This document shows, piece by piece, positions 1 to 9,003 of a stretch of 64,000 bases of DNA (its first letter is position 1; each line of letters opens with the position of its first letter). Source of the stretch: DATHKG01 sp035489435 (GTDB lineage Bacteria > Bacteroidota > Bacteroidia > Chitinophagales > Chitinophagaceae); the NCBI GenBank assembly GCA_035489435.1, contig DATHKG010000090.1; one strand, given 5' to 3'. A model generated the notes under the pieces. That model did no database searches, was not told the origin of the DNA, and saw only the letters and a program-made list of their open reading frames with translations. The position numbers and the translations under genes are program-made.

Positions 1-2049
1 AGTTGTGGAATCAAGTCGGAGTTGATGGCACAGCTGAATGACGAAACTGTCGCTTTCAATATAAATGAAAAAATCAAAGAGATCAATACAGATAATGAGT
101 TGCTATTAAGCATAGTGAATTCGCAGCACTATGCCCTTTGTTATCATATGGATTCAAACACAAGCATAAATTATCGCAGGTTTTTTAATGTAAGTAGTTT
201 GATCTGTCTCAGGATGGAAGATGAAGTTGTTTTTAACGCCTACCATGCATTTATTCATAAGCTATATGAGATGGGACATATCCAGGGGTTGAGAATTGAC
301 CATGTGGACGGACTACGCAATCCGGTGGAGTATGCGGACCGGTTAAGGGCACTTTTTGGCGAGGATTGCTATATCATCGTTGAAAAAATTCTGGATGATA
401 AAGAGGAGCTACCCGAAATGAGTATCCAGGGAACAAGTGGTTATGAATTCCTGTCTTATATTAACCAGGTCATGACAGACAACAAGGGTTCTGAAAAATT
501 GTTGAAAATCTACAACTCATATGTTCCTGAATTTAAGGATTATGATAAGATGGTTTTTGAAAAGAAGTTGTCGTTTCTTGAACCTTATCTGAATGGTGAA
601 TGGGACAACCTGCTTCGACTGCTTTTATCGTTGAGCCTGATAGAAGACGAAGAAATAAAAATGCCTGCATTAAAAAAAGCACTTGGTGTTTTTATGGCGG
701 CCTTTCCCGTTTACCGCGCTTATGTTGAAAAGATGCCTTTGGATCCCAATGATGCGGAACTTGTGAAAGCCGGTTTTGACAAAGCGCTCAGGCTGTTTCC
801 CGATCTTAGCTACGAACTTACTGTGCTTCAATCCTTGTTTGAACCACATGAAGACATTACAAAAACCAATAACAGGTTAACCTTCATTCAACGCCTTTTT
901 CAGTTTACCGGCCCTTTGGCGGCTAAAGGCGTTGAAGACACAGCCTTTTACCTGTACAATCCGTTGATTTCGCATAATGAAGTGGGCGATCAGCCAAGGA
1001 TACTTGGCATAGACATAAAGGATTTTCATCTTAAAATGCTGGAGCGTCAGGAAAAGAATCCATACTCTTTTAACTGCACTTCCACCCATGATACAAAAAG
1101 AGGCGAAGATGCGAGGGTCCGTATCAACATCATCAGTGAGATGGCAGACGAATGGAAAGAACTGGTGGCATACTGGCAAAAGATAAACGAACCATACAGG
1201 CAGGTTGTGGCTGGTGAAAAAGCGCCAATCGTTAATGATGAATATTATTTGTACCAGGCGATTATCGGAGGTTTTCCTGAAGACCTTAAAGTAAACAGGG
1301 ACTTTGTTGAAAGAACGAAAATATTCTTTATCAAAGTGTTGCGTGAATCCAAACTCAGATCTGAATACATCAATCCAAATTATAGCTATGAGGCATCTGC
1401 GAGTGCTTTCATTGAACACTTGTTGAATTCGAAAGATTCTTTCCTGCCTTCATTAATGCCTTTTGTAAAAAAGATTATTCAGTTTGCTAATACTTATACA
1501 ATGGTTCAGGTCATTATTAAGTGCGCCGCACCTGGAATTCCTGATATCTATCGCGGATGCGAGTTGTGGGATCTTAGTTATGTGGATCCTGATAACAGGC
1601 GTTATGTAAACTATGATCTCCGGAAACGATTGGTTCATGATATGAAAGCCAAAGACAAGGTGAGTCGCGATGCGTTGTTAGAATACGCAGAAAAAAACCA
1701 CGAAATAGGAACTCAGAAAATGTTTGTAACCCGGGAAGTTTTATGTTTTCGCAAACAACATCCGGATCTGTTCACGAAAGGAGCATATATTCCTTTATAT
1801 GGTGAAGGTTCAGAACGAAAGGTTTTAGCTTTTATGAGGAGGCATCAGAACGAATGGCTATTGGTGATTCTGCCGATGGGAATAGTGACTGATACAGGGA
1901 AAGCTCTTAATCTTGAACTGCCGGCAGACGCCCCGGCGAACTGGAGAAATCTTTTTACTCATGAGGAAGTCAGTGGACGGACTGTTGATGTCCACAAACT
2001 TCTCAAAAAGTTCCCGGTCGCGGTCTTAATACAGCAACCAGCACCTTAA
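1..2049 (+). CDS. treY: Malto-oligosyltrehalose synthase, 5' end cut by window edge
   Basis: This GH13 enzyme rearranges the terminal alpha-1,4 bond of maltooligosaccharides to alpha-1,1, making maltooligosyltrehalose for the TreY/TreZ route to trehalose; it acts in the cytoplasm. The frame is open from base 1 with no convincing start, so the N-terminal part of the barrel is missing. Counting from the first ATG at 22, the GH13 region II RIDHVDG (91-97, with the Asp nucleophile), the general-acid Glu in VEKIL (about 121), and the TreY-typical stretches VEDTAFYLY, STHDTKR and ELWDLSYVDPDNRR are all present. The last of these separates TreY from other GH13 enzymes. The next gene starts 64 bases downstream and is unrelated. 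Recognition of the family is very secure; the partner treZ is not visible. Confidence 0.95.
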   Translation, partial: SCGIKSELMAQLNDETVAFNINEKIKEINTDNELLLSIVNSQHYALCYHMDSNTSINYRRFFNVSSLICLRMEDEVVFNAYHAFIHKLYEMGHIQGLRIDHVDGLRNPVEYADRLRALFGEDCYIIVEKILDDKEELPEMSIQGTSGYEFLSYINQVMTDNKGSEKLLKIYNSYVPEFKDYDKMVFEKKLSFLEPYLNGEWDNLLRLLLSLSLIEDEEIKMPALKKALGVFMAAFPVYRAYVEKMPLDPNDAELVKAGFDKALRLFPDLSYELTVLQSLFEPHEDITKTNNRLTFIQRLFQFTGPLAAKGVEDTAFYLYNPLISHNEVGDQPRILGIDIKDFHLKMLERQEKNPYSFNCTSTHDTKRGEDARVRINIISEMADEWKELVAYWQKINEPYRQVVAGEKAPIVNDEYYLYQAIIGGFPEDLKVNRDFVERTKIFFIKVLRESKLRSEYINPNYSYEASASAFIEHLLNSKDSFLPSLMPFVKKIIQFANTYTMVQVIIKCAAPGIPDIYRGCELWDLSYVDPDNRRYVNYDLRKRLVHDMKAKDKVSRDALLEYAEKNHEIGTQKMFVTREVLCFRKQHPDLFTKGAYIPLYGEGSERKVLAFMRRHQNEWLLVILPMGIVTDTGKALNLELPADAPANWRNLFTHEEVSGRTVDVHKLLKKFPVAVLIQQPAP

Positions 2050-2113
2050 TACAATAACTTGCACCTTGCATGAATCAGGACGGGAGCTGCATCTGGCTAA
2101 TTTAATTTTTACG

Positions 2114-2845
2114 ATGGCAAGAACAATAGCAATCGGGGATATTCATGGCGCATTAAAGGCTTTGCAACAGGTGTTGGATGAGATCAGGCCTGAAAAGGAT
2201 GATAAGTTTATTTTCCTCGGCGATTATGTTGATGGATGGCCTGATTCTGCACAGGTAGTCAGTTTCCTCATCAATTTTTCAACAGATAATCATTGCACTT
2301 TTATTAAAGGAAATCATGATTTGTGGTGCGAACGCTGGTTACATGGAAATAAGGCAGATTCAACCTGGTTGCATCATGGTGGAAAGGCGACAATTGAAAG
2401 CTATAAAAAATTGGAGGTTCCTGCCCGTCATGATCACCTTGAGTTTTTTGAGAAACTGGAGAATTATGTAGTTGACGAATCAAACCGACTTTTTATACAT
2501 GCGGGCTATTCTACCCTGGAAGGTCCCGGATATGAATTCAGAGATGGCAGATATAACTGGGACCGTTCGCTTTGGCAAACCGGGTTAAAACTTGAACTGA
2601 AAAGTCGTTTAACGCGGGATCAATATCCTCCTGTGTTCCAGCTGTATAATGAAATCTACATTGGACATACTCCCACCATTTTTTACGATATCGATCGCCC
2701 GATCAGGGCGCTTAATATATGGAATATTGATACAGGTGCAGGCTTCGATGGAAAACTGAGTGCTGTTGAAATCAATACAGGTCAATTATGGCAAAGCCTT
2801 CGCATACCCGAACTTTATCCCGGTCTCCAGGGAAGAACAAGATGA
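2114..2845 (+). CDS. PPP-type metallophosphoesterase (Ser/Thr protein phosphatase-like)
   Basis: The protein has 243 residues and is a calcineurin-like phosphoesterase of the PPP group. Such enzymes hydrolyse phosphomonoesters, often phosphoproteins or dinucleoside tetraphosphates, with a two-metal centre. The ordered motifs GDIHG near the N-terminus, GDYVDGWPDS, GNHD and a late GHTP supply the expected metal and phosphate ligands. I start at the ATG in MARTIAIGDIHG because the family begins directly at this strand; an upstream TTG in frame adds 16 residues with no family resemblance. There is no signal peptide, so it is cytoplasmic. The substrate cannot be told from the sequence. The gene ends at a convergent terminator. 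Confidence 0.88.
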   Translation: MARTIAIGDIHGALKALQQVLDEIRPEKDDKFIFLGDYVDGWPDSAQVVSFLINFSTDNHCTFIKGNHDLWCERWLHGNKADSTWLHHGGKATIESYKKLEVPARHDHLEFFEKLENYVVDESNRLFIHAGYSTLEGPGYEFRDGRYNWDRSLWQTGLKLELKSRLTRDQYPPVFQLYNEIYIGHTPTIFYDIDRPIRALNIWNIDTGAGFDGKLSAVEINTGQLWQSLRIPELYPGLQGRTR

Positions 2846-2869
2846 TAACCTGGTATGTTTAATAATTAG

Positions 2870-2903
2870 TTATGCCCGAAGTGTCAAATCATTTCGGGCA
2901 TAA
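2870..2903. terminator. Bidirectional hairpin between convergent genes
   Basis: An 11-bp perfect stem (TTATGCCCGAA at 2870-2880 with its complement at 2893-2903) and a 12-nt loop sit between the phosphatase and SnoaL-like genes, which converge here. A/T-rich flanks on both sides fit a terminator serving both strands. Confidence 0.75.
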
Positions 2904-2946
2904 TTATGATATGCAAACTTGTGACACAATTTGGGTCACCATTCAT

Positions 2947-3390
2947 TTACATTTGTCCAAGTTGCTTTGAAAAATCAGTGTGATTCCAGCTGACGTTTAT
3001 CCGGCTTATCATATTTTCTTCATTGATTTTGAAAATGAAGATATGATCGCTGTCAAAAGACTTACCCTGGTTGGTGATTCCTGCGAAATCTTTTTGTTGC
3101 TTACCACGAATCACTACCTGGCATCTTACAGTTGTTAAATCTTCCGCTACTGCTGCATCCAACGTGTTGTCGATATCGGGAAACGAATCGATCAATGCTG
3201 ACCAAAGCCCTTTACCAAGTTCGTGAATCTTTCCCTTACCTGCATCGCCAAGTGGTTCAAAATAGATTTCACCTTCCTCGTCACAAAACGAGAGCATTTT
3301 TTGCACATTGCGTTGTTGGTAGGCAAGCAGGAACTGAACGCAAACATTTTTTACGCTAATGCCCTGGTGTTGAAGAATTGTTGATTCCAT
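2947..3390 (-). CDS. SnoaL-like / NTF2-like small protein
   Basis: The 147-residue protein has the composition and layout of the NTF2-like alpha+beta cone fold. It opens with a helix (FLLAYQQRNVQKMLSF), followed by a segment with FEPLGDAGKGKIHELG, and then antiparallel strands ending HIFIFKINEENMISRINVSWNHTDF. SnoaL-like and ester-cyclase-like members bind small hydrophobic molecules or act as polyketide cyclases or isomerases, but most single-domain bacterial copies have no known substrate. No signal peptide is present. The upstream neighbour is an AraC-type regulator on the same strand, 136 bases away, so co-regulation is possible but unproven. Confidence 0.7.
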   Translation of the reverse strand: MESTILQHQGISVKNVCVQFLLAYQQRNVQKMLSFCDEEGEIYFEPLGDAGKGKIHELGKGLWSALIDSFPDIDNTLDAAVAEDLTTVRCQVVIRGKQQKDFAGITNQGKSFDSDHIFIFKINEENMISRINVSWNHTDFSKQLGQM

Positions 3391-3526
3391 AAATAAAGTT
3401 TAATAGTTAAATACTGATAACAAGGCAAAGGTTCAAAAAAGTGATTGTCTGGCAATTGTAAAATTGCGTCAATCATGATTTTAGTCTTAATTAAATCCCT
3501 TTACTTTTCGTTAAATGATTTTATTC

Positions 3527-4354
3527 TTACAAATTTTCTGAAGAGGGTTTTCGGATGAAATTGGCAAGTTCCAGGTTCTCCTCCAGGTATTGCTGTGGGG
3601 TTCTTCCTGTGAATTCTAAAAAGTCCCTGATCAAATGAGAATGATCGTAGAAAGCAGCTTGTGTAAACATCTCGTTCCAGTCAACGGCTTTTTTTCCCGC
3701 TATAAGGTTTGCCAGGTAACCGATACGTCTTATCCGTGCATAGTACTTTGGGCTCAAACCAACCTTACGGAAAAAATTCCTTTCAAAGGTTCGCCTTGAC
3801 ATATAAATAGTGTTCAGCAATTCGGTAATGTTGAGCATCCCGTTTGTTTCAATAATCTTATTTGCCGCGATATCAATTGCGTCGATGGAGGGCTTGCGTA
3901 TATTGTATTCTTCAAGTACAAAATGTTCCAGCAGCCTGGCTTTATCTTCCGCTGTCCCCTTTGCAATATTCCTGATAAACGGATCAAGAAATGCGTGTCG
4001 GAAAACTTTAGAGAGAGGTACACGTTCTTCCGTGTATTCATAAACCGGGATGCCATACAAAGTGTTAAGGGCTGCAGGCTTAAATACAATGCCGGCAATC
4101 ATCACCGGGGCGGGCACATATAACTTATAAGAATAAATTGCCTGGCCGGCAATAAACTGGTCGGGAACTCTTAATCGCTCATATTTTGAATTGCCCAGGT
4201 AATAGGGTGTGCCGGAGTTGAAAACAATGGAACAAAATCCATTGGGAGGAGATTCAAATATTTTCCTTGGGTCATCATCGTAAGTTTCCCAAACATAATA
4301 ACACTCCACGAGTGGTTCTAATTCCCTACATGGATTGAATTTCCGGTAAAGCAT
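3527..4354 (-). CDS. AraC-family transcriptional regulator (DUF6597-type sensor domain)
   Basis: The protein has about 275 residues. The N-terminal half (FNPCRELEPLVECYYVWE, then PPNGFCSIVFNSG and GIVFKPAALNTLYGIP) is the DUF6597-like domain common in Bacteroidota AraC proteins. The C-terminal 100 residues carry the double helix-turn-helix, including MSRRTFERNFFRKVGLSPKYY and the family-typical FYDHSHLIRDFLEFTGRTPQQY. I start at the ATG of MLYRKF; the in-frame upstream ATG adds 11 residues that run towards the repeat array. It should bind DNA in response to an unknown ligand. The gene lies just downstream, on the same strand, of another AraC-type gene, and the 14-bp array fills the spacer. 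Confidence 0.88.
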   Translation of the reverse strand: MLYRKFNPCRELEPLVECYYVWETYDDDPRKIFESPPNGFCSIVFNSGTPYYLGNSKYERLRVPDQFIAGQAIYSYKLYVPAPVMIAGIVFKPAALNTLYGIPVYEYTEERVPLSKVFRHAFLDPFIRNIAKGTAEDKARLLEHFVLEEYNIRKPSIDAIDIAANKIIETNGMLNITELLNTIYMSRRTFERNFFRKVGLSPKYYARIRRIGYLANLIAGKKAVDWNEMFTQAAFYDHSHLIRDFLEFTGRTPQQYLEENLELANFIRKPSSENL

Positions 4355-4387
4355 TGCCGTCTGTGTATTAGACCTTAAAATGACCAA

Positions 4388-4471
4388 CCTATATCAACCA
4401 ACCTTTATCAAATAGCCTATATCAACTAACCTATGTCACCTAGCCTTTATTAACTAGTCTCTATCAACTAA
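4388..4471. repeat. Six-copy 14-bp tandem array overlapping a stop codon
   Basis: Six consecutive 14-bp units with consensus close to CCTATATCAACTAA start at 4388, 4402, 4416, 4430, 4444 and 4458. Units differ at a few positions, so the array is old or diverging. The stop codon of the upstream GlxA-like gene (4464-4466, minus strand) lies inside the last unit. Read as heptamers, the array alternates CCTATAT-like and CAACTAA-like units. Confidence 0.85.
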
Positions 4472-5444
4472 CCTTCTGTTTGAACTTGGTGCGATACTGT
4501 ATCGGCGAAAGACCGGTTATTTTTCTGAAAGTGGTACGGAATGCCTTTGTATCATTATATCCAACCTTGTACATAACTTCATTAACATTGTCATAAGATG
4601 ATTCAAGACTGAACTTAGCCGCTTCTATTTTAACTCTTTGAATGTATTCGACTACTGTGTTAGATGTGGCTTTTTTAAATCTTCTTTCCAGATTTCTTCT
4701 TCCAAGTGCAAACATGGAAGCAAGCTCATCAACAGTAAGTTTTTCTGCGTAGTTTTTTTCAATAAAATTTTGCGCTTTGAGGATGGGTTCATCTTCATGG
4801 TCCTTCTGCGCTTTGAAAATTATAAACGGTGATTGCCTGTCCCGGTCTATATCTATCATAAAAGTTTTGGATGCCAGTATTGCAATGTCACGACCGGCAT
4901 ATTTTTCAATCAGGTATAGCAGCAGATTGGTAAAAGACAATGCTCCCCCGCTTGAATAAATTCCATTTTCATCAATCAGAATCTTTTCCGGAACCAGCTC
5001 CACATCAGGAAACATTTTACGGAAATGATTTGCAGCGCTCCAATGTGTGGTGCATTGCTTGTTCTTTAGCAATCCTGTAGATGCAAGTAAAAATGAACCA
5101 AGGCAGAGACTTGCTATTTCTGCTCCGCCACGGTGTTGTCCGAGCATCCAGCTTACAAAACCCTGGTTGAGTTGTACAGCCTTTTCCATATCAGCCCCTT
5201 GTAATGCAGGGATTATTATCAGATCCGTTTTCTTAATATCTGATATGGTTTTATCATGATGAACTGTATAAAAGCCCTTTTTTAAACCGGACTCTTTATT
5301 TAGTCCAACCAATTCGATCTTTAAGAGTGGATCGCGGTCCAGGTTCGCAAGAAAAACATTCACCTCTGAAAGAATCTGGTGACTAGCTTCTATATGGGTG
5401 ATGCTGCAATCTCCCTCAGGTATTATTATCGAAATGTGTTTCAT
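4464..5444 (-). CDS. GlxA-type regulator: DJ-1/PfpI domain plus AraC HTH
   Basis: In this 326-residue regulator, residues 1-200 form a class-I glutamine amidotransferase-like (DJ-1/PfpI) domain with the nucleophile-elbow stretch ASLCLGSFLLASTGLL and the following CTTHW. The C-terminal third is an AraC double HTH (ELASMFALGRRNLERRFKKA, then GYNDTKAFRTTFRKITGLSP). Proteins of this build are cytoplasmic transcription factors whose PfpI domain is thought to sense a small molecule. The start MKHISIIIPEG matches the first strand of the fold. The gene ends in a tandem array that separates it from a second AraC gene; the target genes are not evident. Confidence 0.9.
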   Translation of the reverse strand: MKHISIIIPEGDCSITHIEASHQILSEVNVFLANLDRDPLLKIELVGLNKESGLKKGFYTVHHDKTISDIKKTDLIIIPALQGADMEKAVQLNQGFVSWMLGQHRGGAEIASLCLGSFLLASTGLLKNKQCTTHWSAANHFRKMFPDVELVPEKILIDENGIYSSGGALSFTNLLLYLIEKYAGRDIAILASKTFMIDIDRDRQSPFIIFKAQKDHEDEPILKAQNFIEKNYAEKLTVDELASMFALGRRNLERRFKKATSNTVVEYIQRVKIEAAKFSLESSYDNVNEVMYKVGYNDTKAFRTTFRKITGLSPIQYRTKFKQKVS

Positions 5445-5586
5445 CCGTTCGTATTAATTTTTCTTTGGGAGTTGTGTCAAAAAGTTTGTCCTGGAAATTT
5501 TATATATCGAAGTTCAGCAAAACAATCGTCGCAATCAACCCCGCTTATTGTCGGAACCTGCCATACATAATTAATACAGGGCAAAG

Positions 5587-5594
5587 TAGCTTTG
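5587..5594 (+). promoter_or_regulatory. Candidate Bacteroidota -7 box upstream of VOC gene
   Basis: TAGCTTTG is an exact match to the TAnnTTTG element recognised by the primary sigma factor of Bacteroidota. No good TTG -33 element lies at the usual distance. It would give a leader of about 85 nt before the VOC start at 5684. Confidence 0.45.
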
Positions 5595-5683
5595 TATAAG
5601 CCCAAAAAGCTAAAATTAACAACAACTCTAAAAAGTGAATATATGAAAAAGACAAAAACTATCATTCAGAATAAAAACCTAAT

Positions 5684-6106
5684 ATGCTCACCGGCCTCGC
5701 TAGCATAACCGTCTATGTGTTAAATCTCGAGAACGCGCTGAAGTTTTATGTTGATCAACTTGGCTTCCAGGTTCATACAGATATCGTGATCGATACAGAT
5801 AAACGGTGGGCTTCTGTTTGTATGCCTAATCAGCCTGAAAATCAATTGATGCTTATACCAGTTGAAGAAGGCCCAATATTTACCCGGAAACAGGTTGAAA
5901 ATCTGCAGGACCTAATAAAGCATGAAATATTCAGTTATGGGGTGTTCAGATGCAGCAACCTGAATGAAACTTACCTTGAACTGCAAAAGAAGGGAGTTAA
6001 GTTCTTAATGAAACCAGGTGAAGGTTTTCTTGGCCAGTATGAAGCTGCATTTACTGATGATTCGGGCAATTGGTTCAGGCTTACGGAAGATCCTGATGCT
6101 GTGTAA
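5684..6106 (+). CDS. VOC-superfamily protein (glyoxalase/dioxygenase fold)
   Basis: The 140-residue protein shows the paired beta-alpha-beta-beta-beta modules of the vicinal oxygen chelate fold. The first module starts ASITVYVLNLENALKFYVDQLGFQV and the second runs to AAFTDDSGNWFRLTEDP. Members include glyoxalase I, fosfomycin or bleomycin resistance proteins and dioxygenases, but the sequence alone does not choose between them. The canonical metal-binding His/Glu set is not clearly complete, so a binding rather than catalytic role is possible. It is cytoplasmic. It is divergent from the GlxA-like regulator and convergent with the sugar transferase. The GlxA-like regulator is a plausible controller, but this is only inferred from position. 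Confidence 0.82.
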   Translation: MLTGLASITVYVLNLENALKFYVDQLGFQVHTDIVIDTDKRWASVCMPNQPENQLMLIPVEEGPIFTRKQVENLQDLIKHEIFSYGVFRCSNLNETYLELQKKGVKFLMKPGEGFLGQYEAAFTDDSGNWFRLTEDPDAV

Positions 6107-6147
6107 TAAATTTCGGGAAATTCGGAAAACTTAAGAAAAACACCAGG

Positions 6148-7524
6148 TTAAAAAGCATTCTTCTCACCCCTGATGGCGTTAAATACCGTCATAAAAATAA
6201 TCCGGACATCAAGCCAAAGACTCCAGTTTTCCATATACCAAAGATCATGTTCAACTCTTTTCTCCATCTGCTCGAGCGACCTGGTTTCTCCCCGAAAACC
6301 GTTAACCTGCGCCCATCCTGTAATTCCGGGCTTCATGAACTGGCGAACCATATATTGCTCGATCTTTTTGGAATAACTTTCAGTATGTATAAGCATATGT
6401 GGTCTCGGTCCTACGATACTCATTTCACCGCGCAATACATTGATAAATTGAGGAAATTCATCAAGATTAGTCTTCCTTAAAAATTTGCCAACCCTGGTAA
6501 GCCTGTCATCATTTTTCGATACCTGGCGGGATTCGTGTTCATTGTCTACACGCATGCTCCGGAATTTGATGCAGGGAAATGGCTTATTGTTTTTACCGCT
6601 TCTCATCTGGATAAAAAAAATGGGGCCTTTCGATTCCAGCCAGATAAATAATGTAATGATCGGTATGAGCCATGACAGGATAAATACAGTTACAAACAGA
6701 CTAATAGCAACATCAAAAATCCTTTTCCGGTACTGGCTCCGGGCACTTTCCAGTGGTTCGCTTCTGAACGACAGTACCGGCATATCCTTTACATAATTCA
6801 GATGCCCATGTTCTCCCCTGAATAAAGACATATCGGGAATCAGTTTAAAACGGATGCATTCCTGGTCTGCCTGCTGCATTATCTGGTAAACATGATCATT
6901 GTGTTCAGGTGCAATGGTTGAATAAATCTCATTAACCTCATACTTCCTGGTCATGTTCATAGCACCCGAGAAATCACTGAGGATAGGATAATGCGTTGGC
7001 TCCTTCACATTTTCATGTTTATCACAAAAACCAATTATTCGCGTATTGGAAGCTTCCTGCTCCAGGTATCCTGCAAGTTTTTTGGCCACATCATTGTAAC
7101 CAAGTATCATCACATTTTTGACTGGCCGGCTGTTTGGATTTGGATACGTGGAAGTAAGAAAGATAAACCGGTTGAAAAGGATCAGCAATCCAAATCCCCC
7201 CATATTTACTGTAATGAATAATCTTGATAGCTCCATTTGCCGCCAAAAGAAAAGATAACCGAAAATGGTGATCGACCACGCAATGTATACATTCATCGAG
7301 CGCCGGCAAAATTGCTCAAAAGCAGAACTATAGGCATCCTTATAAAGTGAAAATATAAGGCTATGGGTAACCCAGGCTATATTCATGAAAAGATAAAACC
7401 TCAGATAAACTGATTCTGTCAGCGGGGTTAATTTGCTTTGAAAAATCTGTTCACAAGTAATAATTGCAACATTAAGGACTATAGTGTCCAGAAGTGCAAT
7501 ATGAATTCTGAGATTACGCAACAT
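6148..7524 (-). CDS. Undecaprenyl-phosphate sugar-1-phosphate transferase (exopolysaccharide initiation)
   Basis: This 458-residue polyprenyl glycosylphosphotransferase transfers a sugar-1-phosphate, usually glucose, from its UDP-sugar to undecaprenyl phosphate at the inner membrane, starting exopolysaccharide or O-antigen repeat synthesis. Several membrane helices occupy the first 120 residues, followed by a CoA-binding-like soluble domain (VKNVMILGYNDVAKKLAGYL). After a further helix (VAISLFVTVFILSWLIPIIT) comes the catalytic domain with KFRSM, LDEFPQFINVLRGEMSIVGP and the C-terminal GITGWAQVNG. Length and order match the WbaP/WcaJ-type family with N-terminal helices. The GHMP sugar kinase upstream on the same strand supports a surface-glycan role. 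No glycosyltransferase cluster is adjacent. Confidence 0.93.
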   Translation of the reverse strand: MLRNLRIHIALLDTIVLNVAIITCEQIFQSKLTPLTESVYLRFYLFMNIAWVTHSLIFSLYKDAYSSAFEQFCRRSMNVYIAWSITIFGYLFFWRQMELSRLFITVNMGGFGLLILFNRFIFLTSTYPNPNSRPVKNVMILGYNDVAKKLAGYLEQEASNTRIIGFCDKHENVKEPTHYPILSDFSGAMNMTRKYEVNEIYSTIAPEHNDHVYQIMQQADQECIRFKLIPDMSLFRGEHGHLNYVKDMPVLSFRSEPLESARSQYRKRIFDVAISLFVTVFILSWLIPIITLFIWLESKGPIFFIQMRSGKNNKPFPCIKFRSMRVDNEHESRQVSKNDDRLTRVGKFLRKTNLDEFPQFINVLRGEMSIVGPRPHMLIHTESYSKKIEQYMVRQFMKPGITGWAQVNGFRGETRSLEQMEKRVEHDLWYMENWSLWLDVRIIFMTVFNAIRGEKNAF

Positions 7525-7896
7525 TTGTCATAAATATTGATGCTTATGCTGTTTCATTGTACCGGAACAGGATTGATACCCTGTTCTAATTACATGCCAC
7601 ACTTTTCTCATTACAGTTATGACGACAATTGTAAATGGTGACTAAGCAGAGTATACGAAGATCGTCATCTGGCGTCCAACAGAATAGCCAAAATTTTGGA
7701 AAACATACGGAGTTCACTGAATATACAAAATATGCTGTTACCCCAAATAGAATTTTATTTGGCAACTGAACTCCACAAATGAAAGAAATGGTTCACAAAT
7801 GTCTGTAAATCAAAATAATACGAATAAGTGTTGGCCCCACGTCAAGATAAATTGATAAAAGAGTCTATTTTCCAGAATATGATGTTTTTGGCTGAA
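7525..7896. other. Intergenic spacer, 372 bases, little recognisable content
   Basis: No ORF with coding character is seen. A small hairpin (GAACAGG at 7565-7571 with CCTGTTC at 7580-7586) lies about 40 bases upstream of the sugar-transferase start and could be a leader structure. I see no tRNA-like fold and no convincing TAnnTTTG box for the transferase. Confidence 0.5.
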
Positions 7897-8922
7897 TCAT
7901 AGAATTTTCCAGCTGTTGGCACCTTTATTAAAAAAATGGAAATTCACAAATTCGCCTTCGAATGGAGATAATGCCTGCTTAATATTTAATCGTTTGAGTG
8001 GATCAACGAAAAACATCATAAAGCCACCTCCGCCGGCCCCGGAGATCTTACCGCTGTATGCCCCTGTACTAAGTGCAGTATTGTAAATCGCGTCAATATG
8101 TGAGTTTGAGATAGAATCTGAAGTACTCTTTTTGGCCGCCCATGAATCCTGCATAGTGAGAAACATTTTACTGAACTCGCCTTTGAGCAAATACTCCTTT
8201 AACAGATATGCATCGCTTTTTATCTGGTGCATTGCCTTCAACCTGTTTTCATTTGAGCTTTGCAGACTGTTTTTCTGGTCTTCAATGATTTTAGCAGAAG
8301 ACCGTGACATGCCTGTATAATATAACATCATGGACGCTTCGAGTTCTTCTATGTGTTGTTCACGTATTCTCAGCGGATTTACAATAACCCTGTTGTCTGC
8401 ATAAAATTCCATGAAATTGAAACCACCAAATGTTGCAGCGTACTGATCCTGCTTTCCACCACTCAAAGCAAGATCTTCCCGTTCAATTGAATAGGCCAGT
8501 TGGGCGATATCGTATTCACCCAATGGCAGATTGAGATATTCAACAAATGCCTGTAAAATCGATACAACCATTGTTGAAGAAGAACCTAATCCGGAACCGG
8601 ATGGTGCATCGCTATGTGTTTTCATATCAAAGGCAAAGGGGTCAATATTAAATTCCCGGATAACGCGGTTATAAACGCCCTTGTGCAAATCAAGAAGGCC
8701 GTCGGTAACCAGGTTGTCTAATACCGGAGATTCAAAGATCTCATCCCGATCCAGTGCATGAAATGTTATCATACCGTTTTGTGTTGGAACAAGCGTGCAG
8801 TATGCAAAAAGGTCAATAGTTGCATTTAATATGCAGCCACCATAAACATCACAATAAGGGCTAACATCCGTTCCTCCACCTGCCAAACCTAACCTCAAAG
8901 GAACTTTCGACCTTACCTTCAT
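7897..8922 (-). CDS. GHMP-family sugar kinase (heptose-7-phosphate kinase-like)
   Basis: This 341-residue GHMP kinase resembles the HddA group, which phosphorylates D-glycero-D-manno-heptose 7-phosphate at C1 in nucleotide-activated heptose synthesis for lipopolysaccharide or S-layer glycans. The N-terminal substrate motif KVPLRLGLAGGGTDVSPY, the ATP-binding PSGSGLGSSSTMVVSIL and the C-terminal KISGAGGGGFMMFF are all intact. The start MKVRSKVPLRL coincides with the first strand. Related kinases act on fucose or other sugars, so the substrate is inferred from overall similarity. It lies upstream of the undecaprenyl-phosphate sugar transferase on the same strand but 372 bases away, so an operon is uncertain. 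Confidence 0.85.
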   Translation of the reverse strand: MKVRSKVPLRLGLAGGGTDVSPYCDVYGGCILNATIDLFAYCTLVPTQNGMITFHALDRDEIFESPVLDNLVTDGLLDLHKGVYNRVIREFNIDPFAFDMKTHSDAPSGSGLGSSSTMVVSILQAFVEYLNLPLGEYDIAQLAYSIEREDLALSGGKQDQYAATFGGFNFMEFYADNRVIVNPLRIREQHIEELEASMMLYYTGMSRSSAKIIEDQKNSLQSSNENRLKAMHQIKSDAYLLKEYLLKGEFSKMFLTMQDSWAAKKSTSDSISNSHIDAIYNTALSTGAYSGKISGAGGGGFMMFFVDPLKRLNIKQALSPFEGEFVNFHFFNKGANSWKIL

Positions 8923-9003
8923 AAACTGGTATTAATTTATATAATTGTCAAACTTAATCTTTTCCGGTTCATGGGAAAAGGGAAATCTGCAAGTTAGCCG
9001 GCG

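Noticed and set aside
877..1419. 180-codon minus-strand ORF inside treY
   Set aside because: It lies wholly antisense to a clearly recognised gene and its protein shows no family motif.
5643..5708. 22-codon ORF overlapping the start of the VOC gene
   Set aside because: It could be a coupled leader peptide, but there is no Shine-Dalgarno sequence or structure and A-rich sequence makes such an ORF likely by chance.
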